A DNA stretch of 64,000 nt from Deroplatys truncata (GCA_030765065.1 CM060976.1:58450539-58514538); one strand, 5' to 3'; counted from the stretch's first letter, positions 43,886-56,160 are shown. The notes: generated by a model from the letters alone, not told the origin. Numbers and translations: made by a program.

Positions 43886-44430
43886 CCGAGCGGGATGGAT
43901 CAGGCGTCAACGTCTGTGGCCCGTATTCGGAGGTCCTGGGATCGATCCCCGGCGATCGCCCACCCTAAAACATGGGTTTTTTTCGGGTTTTTCTCGAGGT
44001 CGTCATGCAAATTCTGCAGTGGTTTTTTCAACCCCCGAATTTCCTGTCCCTGCGTTTCGTTCCATTTATTTACCTTCTTCCTTTATCACGCTGGTCTCTT
44101 TACAGGGTTGAAAGTGTTGCGGCGGTGATTGGTGCAGCGTGTCAGGAGAAAAGGATACTCTTTGTAACTCTTTCCGTCTTTCGGCTGGTTGCCGGGGTAT
44201 TCGAACACCGATTGAGGGGCGTTGGTCCACAACTGTGTAGGGTGGGATCCTGTTCGTCCGTCGGTGTGTTGTATCTGAAAATATAGGGACCCTGTCATTG
44301 CTGTTCCATCGTTCCTTGCTCCGGCCGCCCAGTGTCTGTTGTTGCCACATCTTATTCCCAGAGACGCCCCCTCGTGGGGTGTAGGTACAGAATCCACTCT
44401 GGATCGGTGCTGAGTTCCCTCCGTATCAGA
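43886..44430 (+). repeat. tRNA-derived SINE (forward)
   Basis: Head cgagcgggatggatcaggcg and B box tgggatcgatccccggcg, then 'gggtttttctcgaggtcgtc' corresponding to the family's first body block, and a GC-richer 3' body with 'gacgccccctcgtgg'. The frames of ~100 codons on both strands between 43,970 and 44,400 are due to its composition. The 3' end is approximate. Confidence 0.65.
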
Positions 44431-44946
44431 AGATAAGATAAGGAATAGTTTATTTGATTGAACTAAAGCGTTAGAGCAGCTTTACAACCAGAAAAGCTAT
44501 AAACGACTTAGAGAGAGTTTATGCCAATGAAAATGCTATCATTTAAAGGGGTTGCTTTAATAATTGCAAATCAGATGATTAAACTGTATTTGAGATATAG
44601 CTGAATTTTATGATTCACAAAAAATGCGTAAGGGAACTAATAATTCCACACTGCTGACTGAACAAACTGTAATCTGCAATTCTAAAATGTTCATTAATTT
44701 CTCTTCTATGGCTTTTAATGCACTTAACACCCTTAAAAATCATATTCGGGACTTGCCAGCTGCACATTTATGAGTGAAGTTGTTAGCTGCTATTATGCTG
44801 ATAAATCAAGACCAAGAGATTCTGGGTGTGATTCAGGTAGTATGCGTTCCTGACAAGTGAATTTGACTGCAATTCATCGACCACTTTGCATAAGTAAATT
44901 GTGACACATTTAAACTAATGTTTTCCACCTTTATTCCACATCAAGT

Positions 44947-45204
44947 TTAATTCAATCTTCCATGAGCTTCCTTTAATTCCAATTTTCTATTAATTTCATC
45001 TATGAGTGTTTCTACGTCGTCCTTTTGCTGAATGATAACAGCGATTCTTTCATGTGATTCTCTTTTCAGTGCGTGACCTGAAGGTTCAGGCTTCATGACT
45101 TCGGGTAACGAAGATGAAAGGCCCAATACCTGCGGGTCGTAATAACAAGGAAAGAAGAATGCACCAAGTACGTAACAGATGTTGGAATTGCTTAGCATGA
45201 ACAC
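44947..45204 (-). CDS. Unrecognised 85-codon open frame
   Basis: After a hydrophobic N-terminus it reads 'YYDPQVLGLSSSLPEVMKP', then a charged stretch ERIAVIIQQKDDVETLIDEI ending 'RKLELKEAHGRLN', which could form a short coiled coil. The composition is protein-like and not repetitive, but no motif is known to me and no neighbouring exon could be linked. Possibly a remnant of a gene exon. Confidence 0.25.
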   Translation of the reverse strand: MFMLSNSNICYVLGAFFFPCYYDPQVLGLSSSLPEVMKPEPSGHALKRESHERIAVIIQQKDDVETLIDEINRKLELKEAHGRLN

Positions 45205-45319
45205 TTATTCATCCCTTTTCTTGTTTTTAATAAATAGAGGAATCAAGTACACTCGAGCTCCGGATTCCAAAACTTTCTTTTATGTATTTATTGAAATGTT
45301 AACTTTAAACCATGAAACC

Positions 45320-46080
45320 TTTTACTTTCACTACCAAGTATATAGTAGGTAGAAAGATATTGCATTCCACTCAAAAATTCTATACCAAGAATTCCTTGAA
45401 AGTACATGTTTTGAGGCCCCTTAATAAAAAATCACTTTTCGAAAAAGGTCCGTGTGTGTATGTCTGTGAGCAGCATAACTCAAAAACGAAAATTCGGATA
45501 AATACAAACTTGGTATTTAGGCTCGGTACCTTTCCAAAGATGCGACATGAAGATTTTCAAGAAAATGCCCCAACTCCAGACTAAACTAGATTTTTCGAAA
45601 TTTTTTATTTTATAAAACATGGCTCTAACGATTTTGATTAAAATACCGTACATTACAAATAAAATGTATATTTTGAATTTTCTAGGAACAGCCTGTGAAG
45701 TCCACTTTATTTGGAAGAAATTTTGTATAATCATGTATAGCTGGTAAACATAAACGATAGACATAATGTACTGTACAAAAATGTAGATTTCTTTAAAACT
45801 CACAATTTATTTAAAACAAGTTTTTTTGTGGCATAAGCCATTTCTGACATATCCATTATTAAATGTTCCAATTCTTCATTTATTGGTCATTCTCTTTAAG
45901 TCCTGTCAATATTCAGTTGTTTCTGGCGATTGCATGGAAACAGTGTGTAATTTTAAGGCTAGCAAATAGTATCCAGTTCTTAAACATTTGACTATTACTG
46001 TTCTCTTTGTATCTATAACGAAATGTGTAATGTGCTATTTCTGCAAAGAGATATTCAATCCAATAATAATGTTATAACAA
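45320..46080 (-). repeat. R1 repeat, copy (reverse)
   Basis: End phrase at 45,320 (on the minus strand ggtagtgaaagtaaaag), then all family landmarks, and at the 5' end the subfamily phrase gtcaaatgtttaagaactgg joined to 'aatgt..cacatttcgttata' (about 45,985-46,045). Same subfamily as the copy at 56.2-57.5 kb. Confidence 0.7.
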
Positions 46081-47149
46081 TGGAAGAAGTATTAAATATA
46101 ATTATTTCTCACTCAACAAAAACAACTAAATTACTTATAATAAAGTAAATTCCAAATATAAATATTGTTTGGATTAAAATGCAGTAGATAGAAAAATAAG
46201 CTTTAGTTAGAATAGTTTGTATACACACTAATAAACGATAGAGGGTAGATGTATATCTACCGTGAGAAGTCGTGTGAATGTATCACATAAGATTTTTCCT
46301 TTACCGATAATTTCAAAACAACTACTGTTTTGCATAATATATTATCAGAGAAGCACAAGAAGAGGAAATCTATTTATGTCCTGTACCTATTCTTCTGCTT
46401 ACCTAAGCGTTTAAAGCGGAAAGAAACACAGAAATGAATATTTCATTCACTACGTTAGCTTATTTGTCGTCAGGAATAAATAACAACGTACGCAGTTTCA
46501 CCATCCCAAGGTGAATGGTTATCGGGTTATAGCTTGTTGTTGAGCAGACGCGTGACGTCATGAGAGCCACATTGCACCCAGACGCAGAATAGGTGTTTTA
46601 AATACTAACAAGTTTACGTGTTAGTTTCACTAAAAGCTCATAACTCCTCTGAATAACAAAAGCAGAGCAAAATCTGGCAAATTATTTATCATAATCCAGT
46701 TAATACCTACTAGGTGGTAAACAGTAGTCCAACATCTGCTTTGAAAATGAGAGAACGTGGTATCCGACCTTATCAGTTGAGCCAAAAAAGAGCTATTTTG
46801 AAGGTCTACACCATTCTGACAGAGACCCCGAGAAAGTTAGTGTGAACGCCGAAAATCGTGCTGATTCCATCCATTGGTGTACGTGTAAGGAATATATGCC
46901 TATGAAATATCATCACTATTATTATTAATTTCATCATTATTTATTTAAAACTATATAACGTGTCTGTGACCACCTCCTTATGTTGAGTGAAAACGATAGA
47001 AGCGTTTCAGTCGTACTAACTCTAATGGGGGTCGAAGCGCGTGAGCTATATACCTCGGTAGTGACAGATCAATTACTGCGTCCGGTAGATGCATGCAGAT
47101 GGATGCAGATATTCTTTTTTATTTTTCGCATTATCAGAAGTTTCAATTC
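46080..47149. other. Unassigned DNA
   Basis: Nothing recognised. A SINE-head-like phrase may occur near 46,755-46,790 on the minus strand (tggctcaactgataagg). Confidence 0.4.
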
Positions 47150-49076
47150 TTTGTTAGATTCCTCATATTTGGTTTTCATGATCAAAAACTTAGATGCTTT
47201 GCAGTACTCAGTTTTGACACCAGATTTGTTTTATTTACATTGAAATTGTGATCTAGCGCTTCTATCATGGAACTAAGTTGAAGGCCGTTACATGAAACAG
47301 GTATTATTTTCGGAGCACATCTGAGACGAAGATTGTGGTAACCTTCTAAATGCCAGTATGTTTATAATGTCCAAAATTAGCCAAAACTTTTAAGAAGGTG
47401 CTATCCAAAATAAGTTTCTTCAGAGCAAGATATGCGTTTGATTCACCTTTAATCCATAATTTATTTCTTTGGTATTCTTCCAACAATTCATCATGTTCAC
47501 AAGATTTCCATTCGCCGTTTTTTAGCCATTTATATTAATTTTTTATGTGATGAATTTGGTGAATTTTTCAAATAATATGCTACCGTGCTCATTGCGGTGT
47601 TGCGCAGCCCACCATAAATGGTTATTTATACTGGCTTTCCATATCATCAGCTCTGTGTAATTTTCCTAGCGTTTAATTTCTTTTCCATTAGACTTTTATA
47701 GAAATGCCATACGTCAAATTCATGTTCAACTTCCGGATACTAAGTTTTTAACATTATCTACACCTTTATGTCTGTAAGAGAGAAAACTTCAACTCTACAC
47801 ATTTCCTGTTTTGCAAGCCTAGTCATTATGTCACCACAAGCAGCCTTTTCCAAATCGCCTTTCATCTCTTTGAACAAGTTCAAAATCAATATTTCTGCAG
47901 GAATTTAAATCAATGACAGAATAGACTAAATATTTGGCTGAAAACCCTGGGAGTCATACTGCCCATCCCTGCCAACCATATAGGTATACCACAACTTTTT
48001 GGTGAACTCAAGATTTTTTTTCTTTCTTGAATCCAAAACCTCGCAACTGGTGCTGCCATGTTTCGAATGATTTTATCGAATGTACGCCTTGAAAACATTG
48101 CCAAACCCAGCGATTTGCAGGACTTAAACTGCTGTAACAATATACCGGATGATGATAAAGAACTTGCTATTGAAGCATTTCCTTCCGGTTTCTTTCTCGA
48201 CAAACTTTGTGAGTTCCAAGTGAATGTATTACCGCAAAAACACATTGTTTTAACACATAGCACTGTCCTTTAATGTAACGAAAAATTGTTTGATTTCATT
48301 TCTACATAAAACACATACCTTGAAAAATAAAAGTAGAGATGTCCAAGCAACAATGAAATATTCAGCTGTATCTTAATTTCTGTGAACGTTTATACTACTC
48401 CTTCTTCTTCCTCGTTATCACTTGTATCAGAATCTGAAGTAACAGGTTCCTTTGAAACTTTCATTCAGCTTATCCTGATCTTCCTCATCATTGCTTGTTT
48501 GATAGCTATTTTCAGATTCCAGCAATATATATTTCTATATGATTTCAGTACCTAGTTCACATTTTACTTCTGAATGTTTGATTATTTAATCACATTCTAT
48601 TCTGCATTTCACTACTTTTATCATCATCGCCTTCTCTGTCAGTCTTATTGCATGTAACACTACCGCACATCTCAGAAACTATGCTTTGAAGATTTCTAGC
48701 CTCATATCGTTCTGTTCTTTGTCGTTTGGTCTTGAATGAAGATGGTGAAGGATCAATTGTCATACTAGAACTTTATATCTGAAACTGTCTTCATTTTCCC
48801 TTACAGTAGGAATAGTTCCAGGTTTTAATAAAGGCTCTCTGAAATTTTCATCTGTCAAAAGCTGTTTCTCTAAGCTGTGTCTGTTCATAATCTTTGTCCT
48901 TAAAATGGGAGAAACATAAACGAGCATCGGAACCACGCAAAAATCTTTTCTTTTGGTACATTCTAACCATGTCATATATCTTCTGGGAGAATCGTCTCTG
49001 TTTGGAGACACGTGAAAGTGAGTTCCTTGTGTGTTTCCACTCTCACATTACAGCCATATGCACAACATTAAGGCAT
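47150..49076 (-). pseudogene. THAP-domain transposase pseudogene (Kolobok-like)
   Basis: Read on the minus strand from an ATG at 49,076: CCAYGCN with the first two Cys-type ligands of a THAP zinc finger, then NRDDSPRRYMTWLECTKRKD (THAP core), and LKPGTIPTV (the LKP..VPT end of THAP). After a long decayed stretch come 'SCKSLGLAMFSRRTFDKI', then GDGQYDS, 'GFSAKYLVYSVIDLNS' (the GDGR.DSPG.SAKY block of a THAP-linked transposase family), INNHLWWAAQ, 'LEVYHNLRLRCAPKI' and SSMIEALDHNFNVN. The order is that of full-length family members. Stops (one at codon 3) and frameshifts make it dead. Assignment to Kolobok rather than P-type rests on the GDGR-type block and is less certain than the THAP call. 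Confidence 0.7.
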
Positions 49077-49129
49077 TTTATTTTTCACAATATTACGTTG
49101 TTTGTATAATAATAAACTGACTCAGTAAC

Positions 49130-49956
49130 ATCATCACCAAAATACTACCACAAAGGACGCTACGTTTGAACTTAAATACCAACATAAACAATGTTGAAAA
49201 CGTATTACACGTGCAGCAATGACTGACTTGTGATCTCCCAGCTGCTTTCAGCGCACGGCTGTCTCTGATGACGTATAAGATGGTTGCGCAGCGATAACGG
49301 TGTGGCGGAGTAAGAAAACAATCTTAGCACTGCATTTTAGTCATATCCTTCATTTAGGAAGAAACATGATTTTTGTATTTTGTTCGGTTTTAAGACACAC
49401 ATCATCATTACCTTATAAAGAATCTAAAGTCTATCAATACCTTATTATTTTTATACAAGTTGAGGATGTGTTTCTAAAGTAGTTCATTAGTTCATATTAC
49501 TAGCAACAAGTGCTATCAAAACTTCGCATTACTCAAAATGACAGAACGGGTTTTGCAATGGCTCAATACATTTAAAACAAGAAATAAATGGGATTTAAAG
49601 CATTTAACGATGGCGAATAACAGTTAAATAGTTAATATTTAAATCATTACGCCTGCGTAGTATAACGAATGGCTATTATTTGATTGATAGACAAGTTCAA
49701 ATCGTTTTGAAACTTGCTGCACGACCAGATGATTGCCTGGTTGCGTTATATTTCTCTAGCTGGAAGACATTCGTAATTAAAGGTTTCAAAAGGCTTTCAT
49801 CAAAGTCCAATGATCTTCCTGAAGTTAGCGAATCACTCATGTCAAAGCAGTCTTCTTTGAAACGATAAAACAGTTTTCTTTCTGGGCTTCCTCTAATGAA
49901 ATTATCCCCAACAGACGACACAAGTGTTTCTCAGGCCCCATTAGCTGTGTTTCTTT

Positions 49957-50007
<51 letters not shown>

Positions 50008-50270
50008 AGCTAAAAAGAAAAGAACCCATTTGGCTTCCCATCCTCTTTAGTCCACAATTAGTGCAAAATTTCTTCATATCTGTAACATTCAAGTTGTATT
50101 TAAACACACAACACTCCTAATAACAAATAAGAGATGAGAAATGATAAATGATGTTCTAGCAATGAAGCATTGTGCTACGTACTTACGCATCAAACTAGTA
50201 GTTCCATGGAATAATGGGCGATACTAAATATAAATGAAATATATCTAGCCTTAGATTGAATGCATGAATA
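49130..50270. other. Unassigned DNA
   Basis: Contains the (GT)n run at 49,961-50,005. Short frames on both strands, none recognisable. The LINE 3' end begins near 50,275. Confidence 0.4.
49961..50005. repeat. (TG)n microsatellite, 45 bp
   Basis: Uninterrupted TG dinucleotides. Confidence 0.95.
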
Positions 50271-50274
50271 GCCA

Positions 50275-51240
50275 ATTTTCCCTGAAGGGCTAAAGCCTCC
50301 TCTTGCGAGGGGTAGCTCTATATGACTCGGGCGGGGAGCTAATCCGCGTAAGTGGTGTTTTCCGTTGCGTTCTTTCTTCCCACTTCACACTATTGCTTAC
50401 TCGCTTCTTTGCAATCAGCACTGCAGATCTTGTTTGGGTTTCCTCACTTTGCACACTTCTTCCCATAATTCCCATCGGACACTAGATGGTTGTGTTTAGC
50501 ACTTCCTGCCTACTTCGAATGTCTCTCCAACTGCTGCGGTCGTGTGCAGTCTGATCCATTGTGCTCCTAAAGCTTTCTTGAAGACGTCGTCCTATCTTGT
50601 TCTGGGTCTACCTTGCTGTCCCTGTAGGGAGTCCACGTTGTAGAAATGTATGCCCATTTGTTGTTCTGAAGCCTCCCCACTTCCAATTCAAATAGATGGC
50701 TCGTTGGGATACATCGTCTAGTTTTGTTATTCCCTTAACCTGGTGTTGGTCACTCTGTCTTTGAGGGATAGTCCTAACACCTTCCTCTCCATTATTCTCT
50801 GGCAAACTTGAATACGTTTCGTTTGTGTTTCCGTCAAGTTCCAAGTTTGGCACCCGTATAGTAGTGATGGGAAGATGCAGAGGTCTAGTGTTTTGATTTT
50901 TATTTTCCGGTTGAGTTTCTTGTCCAGTAGAATGAATTTTAAGGCTCAAAATAATTTCCATGCTATTGCTATTCTGCGTTTTAGTTTTTCGTCCAAGTTG
51001 TTCTCAATCCTAACACTTGTCCTAGGTATACGTACTCTAGTTCATACTGTACCACTTAGTGTCAATTGTCATTGTTATAGTTTAGCTATTTGTCATAGCT
51101 TGTGTTTTGCTTATATTCATCGATAGGCCGGCTTGTTTTGCTGCAGCTATTTAACTCCTGGATCATATTTTGCAGATCTTTGGCATTACTGGCGTCAGCA
51201 AATCTTAAGTTGTGAGCCTTGTACCCATTTACTCTGATAC
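50275..51240 (-). pseudogene. Non-LTR retrotransposon reverse transcriptase, 5'-truncated
   Basis: Minus-strand blocks: KAHNLRFADASNAKDLQNMI (motif 5; FADD is changed to FADA) followed by IQELN, then 'LEYVYLGQ', then the C-terminal thumb signature PSLLYGCQTWNLTETQTKRI, 'QVCQRIMER..LGLSLKDR', and 'GQQGRPRTR', 'DDVF'. This is the common arthropod endonuclease/reverse-transcriptase arrangement (RTE- or Jockey-like). Frameshifts, stops and the altered catalytic Asp make it inactive. The element's 3' untranslated part probably ends near 50,275 at gaaaattggct. It differs from the two LINEs at 31.5-34 kb. Confidence 0.75.
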
Positions 51241-51249
51241 CGTATTTCT

Positions 51250-52680
51250 TTAGCAAAAATAAATGTCATGGTTATGCAAATATAGTTAGTCCAGTGTTAA
51301 ATAAATATTTTTTAAAATCTTTCTTATACATTTTTACTGCACGTTTGGAGACGTTTGATGCATTTCATCCCCAATATTTGGCTAGAAGACATTGCTCTGC
51401 CACTATTATGCCGAATTTGCGGACATTTCTTCCTCCCACTGTTTTTAACTTATTAATCTGTTTGAAAATCTAGCATCGCATCTAGATTCGCATCTCAGTT
51501 GTCTCATTAATTTATTTTTATCTGAACCGTACATTAATATCAGAAGATTGTTTTGCAAATTTTATTTTTTAAAACTTTGTTATTATTCCAAGCATGTTAT
51601 TAAATACTTTTACCAATTTAACCTTATCTTAACTTACTATATTCCTACATTTTGATACATCTTCAAGTTTTAGAATCAATAACTATACTTTTTATGCGCT
51701 GCTTTGATTTATTCAATAAAATGCCAAATGGAATCTTATATTAGTGTCCATTATTTATGAACTACGGCCTAAAATAACAACTTAATTATCAACAAAAGTG
51801 AATGTTTCATTTAATATGACTTAACATTAAATTTGCGATTAAAATGTTCTTGGATGTATTAATAGCTTGATTCAAATCTTAATGACACTGGCAAAAGAGG
51901 ACAATCTTATGTTATCCTTTATACACAGGCTCAAGCTTGTCTGTTTATCCTCTCTCAATACATATGAAATATAAAGGTTCCTACTCAATTATTAAACTGC
52001 TGATAGCCTCAATATAATGACAAGATTACATGTTCAAATACTAAAGGTTCTATGGACTTCCCGAACCGAAAATGGGTCCACACATAAACAATGAGCATAG
52101 TATCACTCCGCGCTTGACATCTCGTGAATGCATAAAGGGGTTTCATTTCGTCCTCTCAGCTGTTTACTTTGGGGAGCTCTCAAGAAAGTGTCATTATTAC
52201 CTCCCAATTTCATACTGACCACGTAATATCTTTCACTACACCAGCACCGAGTGTTAAAGAAATACAACCCCTATACTTGCTGAAGAAACTAAATATACTA
52301 ATTCAAGAGTGAAGCAATGTTATCGTGCATAAACATAAAAAGCACAGTCAGTCATTTGTTGACATATTTTCACAGCCTCCAAAAATTCTATGCTATGAAG
52401 CGTTGATCGTAACAACATGGGGCGGGGTTGTACTGGGTTTTATTCAGGAGAATGTCTTTGTTCTTAAATTGCAAGCGTGCAGTGGACTACGGAGCTTCTT
52501 GCCTACGATGTAAATGGTGTTACACCAGCAGTTTAAATGTATTGACAACAAGTGCATATGGTCATAATTATGTTTTTTTACATATATGCATTTCACAGGT
52601 TTACTTATTGAAAGTATGTTCATAATTGTTTAGTTTGATACGGTAATATAATGTATTACTGATCCTACTTCGTGTAATAT
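51250..52680. other. Unassigned AT-rich DNA
   Basis: No gene or repeat recognised in this 1.4 kb. It could be ordinary intergenic or upstream DNA of the candidate exon at 52,856. Confidence 0.4.
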
Positions 52681-52855
52681 TATTGTCCCGGGAAGGAGAA
52701 GAGAAGTACTTTTGAAACAGCGTGTCAAATCAATTAGAGCGAGAGGGGAGAACAACATAGCGCAGGCTCAAGTTCACTTACGTCATAAACTCCGGAGTCA
52801 AACACAGTAGACGGCACAGAGCTCGTTTCTAAACAACAAGCTTGTGACTGAGAAT

Positions 52856-52966
52856 ATGATTGAAAATCATGAGGGATTTTCGAAAAACTTTGGATCGGAG
52901 CTACTGCCAGCAAAATCTCGGCAGCAGTATGAGGAGAAGTATGTTGCATTTAAAGACCGGTGCAAG
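52856..52966 (+). CDS. Possible first coding exon, tyrosine-recombinase-like N-terminus
   Basis: 37 codons starting at an ATG and ending exactly at a good splice donor (tgcaag|gtaagc), in phase 0. The text contains SELLPAKSRQQYEEKYVAFK, which resembles the 'LP.KS...YE..Y..F..W' start of the Crypton/tyrosine-recombinase-type proteins common in insects. The frame extends upstream to an in-frame GTG but the ATG is the likelier start. A weakly GC-richer stretch with short ORF-free 5' flank (52,690-52,850) could be the 5' untranslated region. No second exon was found in the following 2 kb. This is the most gene-like host-type exon in the window, but it may also be a remnant. Confidence 0.4.
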
Positions 52967-53873
52967 GTAAGCAGTGTTTCTCCTGTGTTCCTCTACTTCA
53001 ACATTCACGATAGTTTAACAGTATTGCATCAGCATCTACGACTCATGATTCTTCCGTCAGTGGAAATGTCGAGAAACAAGTGGTTGATTTTCATTTTCAG
53101 AGAATAGTTTTAAATTTGCTAGGAACTGCCACTTTTACTTCCATGTTGCGAAATAAACCTTTCATTTTCTTGAAATGTTTCTGATAAACAATAAAACGAT
53201 GAAAGCTTATATTCGTTTTAAATTAATTGTTTTGTGAAAAATGTTGTAAGGTTGATGATTAACATTAAACGGTTTTGGGTTATATTTCTTGTTTCATGAT
53301 TAAGTATTTTGTTTAATTCCCTATTAATGTTGGTATGAATGTTATTGCAATCTAGATTTTATTGCGCAGGTAAAGTACTACCTTTTAGCGTGTTACAGTC
53401 CGACAAGTAGCTATTTAGACAGCATGTACTAACAATATATATAGGTTATTACTGTTTATTGCTGATACCAGCAAAAAAGTAATGAAATAGTAATAGGGGC
53501 TCATTGTTTAAGAAAGAGCTATCCACCTTAAAGAGATAAGCGTTCTTCACTAACTCGTTCACTTTGCTTAAAGCACTGCACGTCGATTCCTTTTCTCTCT
53601 TTTTTTTCAGTTCCGCCTCCTTCACGTCCACGCATTGAAAACAGCATTCACAGACACACCAGTTGCTTCCGATGTTAATTTAATGAATCTTTAAAAGCAA
53701 GGGTACGGTAACGCTCAAACAGTTGTATGCCATTGTTGTTTTACCATTTTAAGGGCTTTGCCATTACACTGCTGAGACCTGCTATGCACTCAGCCATGAT
53801 CGTGGCATAAACAATATCATATTAGTACGACCGTTACTTCTCTTCAGTAAACAACATAGGAATATCGCTGGCC

Positions 53874-54107
53874 ATGATAAAAAATAGCAGCAAATTATTC
53901 CGGTTATGTTTAAATAAAACGACTATTAAAATATTATGCTTATTCCCTGCCTTTATTATTTGGAGTACAAAAAGGGTAATAATACATCTAATGGAGCAAG
54001 GAACTTCGTATTACTATTTGCCTGAAACTGCTCCTGAGCATCACAATAGTTGCTCAGTGAACCTAGGTTTTCCATCCGTAGACGAATACTCTGCACCGAA
54101 GAAATAA
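53874..54107 (+). CDS. Unrecognised open frame with an N-terminal hydrophobic segment
   Basis: 77 codons; positively charged start (MIKNSSKLFRLCLNKTTIK) then ILCLFPAFIIW, as in signal-anchor proteins, then a polar part ending in PSVDEYSAPKK. On the opposite strand 53,956-54,183 and 54,211-54,543 are also open (75 and 110 codons; the latter has HAIHSMGLNFLNIARQRMF). Only one strand can be coding, and neither is recognised. Confidence 0.2.
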   Translation: MIKNSSKLFRLCLNKTTIKILCLFPAFIIWSTKRVIIHLMEQGTSYYYLPETAPEHHNSCSVNLGFPSVDEYSAPKK

Positions 54108-54959
54108 CGAGCTCGACGAAGCTTCGTAAACATTGAGAGAATCCCCAAAAATAAATGCCACCGACTACAGCTTCCAAATCCAATGGACTCTCTAAGACCG
54201 AAAGCAGATATTATTCAATAAAGTTCACTTCATAACAGCCAGATCCTTGGTCATTGCTGGGTCCTGGCACCAATCCTTCACATGCTCCTGCAATCCGCAA
54301 CAGAACTTTACTCATTACGCAGACGACAATAAGCTGGTGCTCAAGCAGGACCCCATTCACTTTCCGAAATTCCATGCAAAGGTTGTTAAACATTCGTTGC
54401 CTTGCGATGTTTAAAAAATTTAATCCCATGCTATGAATTGCATGATTTAATAAATCAATATGTATATGTGATTTGTAGCTGCTTAATTCCAAGGTTCCTG
54501 ATCCAAATTTGTTCTCCAGCACGGAGGGATGTTGCCTAGTCATACCAGCTTAGCTTAATTAAACTAATATGTAAGACACAAACTGACTTGTTGCTATCGT
54601 TCAACAAATAAAACAAACTCATATAACAGGATATTCTATTGAAATTTCAAACTATTTACTTAATTTGTTCTTGCTATCATGTCAGTTACTAAACGTTTAT
54701 CTATTAACAACCCAGTCCATTTTATAAGCGAAGTTCCCACACACATACACTCAAACTAAACTTTTAAAAGTGACTTTAGTTCTTTATTGTGACTAATCAT
54801 ACACGTTAGTATAAAATGATCATCCAAAATAGACAAAAAAACTGAAGTGATACACTTTCTCTTTTCACTCTTCTACAAACTATTCTTTCAAAACCTTATG
54901 ATTCTCTCTACTTCCTTTTAATTCAGATAAACTTTCAATTCACATTTACAGATTCCGTT

Positions 54960-55595
54960 GTAGAATACAGTAGTTAACGTGATAGTAGGATTTTTAAAGA
55001 GGATGTCGCTATATGCTGCTTTTGAAACTCTGAAAAACTGAGAAAATAAATTATAAGTATTGGAAAATTAAAATTAATAACAAGCTATATCTCAGAAATG
55101 GTTAACTATACAAAGGTTTTATTTTACATAAATCGTGTGCTTTAATAATATCTAACTTTTTGTGTAGTAAAATCTTGTCCATCCCTTACGGTTTACTAAT
55201 TACTCAGTTCGATCAGAATGTGGAGGACTTCACAGGCTATTTCCAGAAAATTCAAAATATGCATTTCATTTATCATGAAAGTATCTTAAACATATGATAT
55301 TTTAATCAAAATCGTAAAAACCATTTTAGAGAATAAAAATTAACCAAACGTTTTCCATTCTAAGGATAGGGTATTTACTGAAAATCCTCAAGTCGCATCT
55401 TTGGAAGAAGCTTAACTATAAATGCCAAGTTTGGCATTTAACCTAACTTTTATCTTCAAGTTATGATGGTCACAGAAAGAAACATACACACGGATCCTTT
55501 TCCAGGTTTTAATTCAGGGATTCTCAAAACATGTATTTCCTGTGATACCTCTGTATAAATTGTTTTATTGAGTGCAATACAGTGAGATTTCTTGT
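54960..55595 (+). repeat. R1 repeat, copy (forward, 5'-shortened)
   Basis: Landmarks from 'agtattggaaaattaaa' through 'aatggttaactatac', 'ttttaatcaaaatcgt', 'aaatgccaagtttgg', 'agttatgatggtcacag' to 'atacagtgagatttctt'. The end phrase is lost. Confidence 0.65.
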
Positions 55596-55794
55596 TTTTT
55601 GATTAATCACTGTTGCCATTTCATAACTGGTGCTGTAAGTCATAAAATTTTCCAGAAGATTCGTTTTGTTTAATGTGCATTTGCATATTGGGTACACTAT
55701 TTGTGCAAGACCGAAGTGGTACTAGATTTAGTTTGATGTCCGAGCAAGAAAGACGTAACCAGGACACGCTGCGGTTTAAATTAAAATAAATTGA

Positions 55795-56040
55795 GTTTTA
55801 CTTATGGACGCTCTTTAACTACTATGGTCCTCAGCGTCCCATTCTATATTGGGCGTGAATCATCAGGCTTGAGATTCTTTTACGTGCCGTAAATCTACGA
55901 CACGGGACTTTACTTCCCTTCCGAAGGAAGCCGTGCTAAAGATTTTTACGCCCGAAAAAATCCATTGCCCTCCGCGGGTTTGAACCCGCGACCTTGGGAA
56001 CTAGAGGCTAGTACCACTAGTCCACGGAGGACGACGACAC
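55795..56040 (-). repeat. tRNA-derived SINE, third type, very well-kept head
   Basis: On the minus strand the head starts cctccgtggactagtggtac; A box tggactagtgg and B box cgggttcaaacccgcg match pol III consensus closely, and the T-stem (gcggg...cccgc) and part of the acceptor stem (cctcc/ggagg) still pair. About 10 bases after the head there is a run of six T, which would stop pol III early. A ~170-bp body follows with 'ggcttccttcggaaggga' (a small hairpin) and ends near 55,795. The intact stem-loop pieces suggest a young copy or selection; it is not a standard tRNA gene because the cloverleaf is too short (about 64 nt). Confidence 0.7.
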
Positions 56041-56160
56041 GCTGCGGTAATGCCTACTAGATAGCGCCAACCTTGCAGGTTCCATGCCGTGTGTAGTAGG
56101 TGTGAAACACTAATCTTTGATTCACAGGTATGTGATTGTGTTAATAAAATTGAGCTACAT

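Noticed and set aside
55970..56040. tRNA gene on the minus strand
   Set aside because: Boxes A and B are good, but the cloverleaf is too short and a SINE body follows; better called a SINE head.
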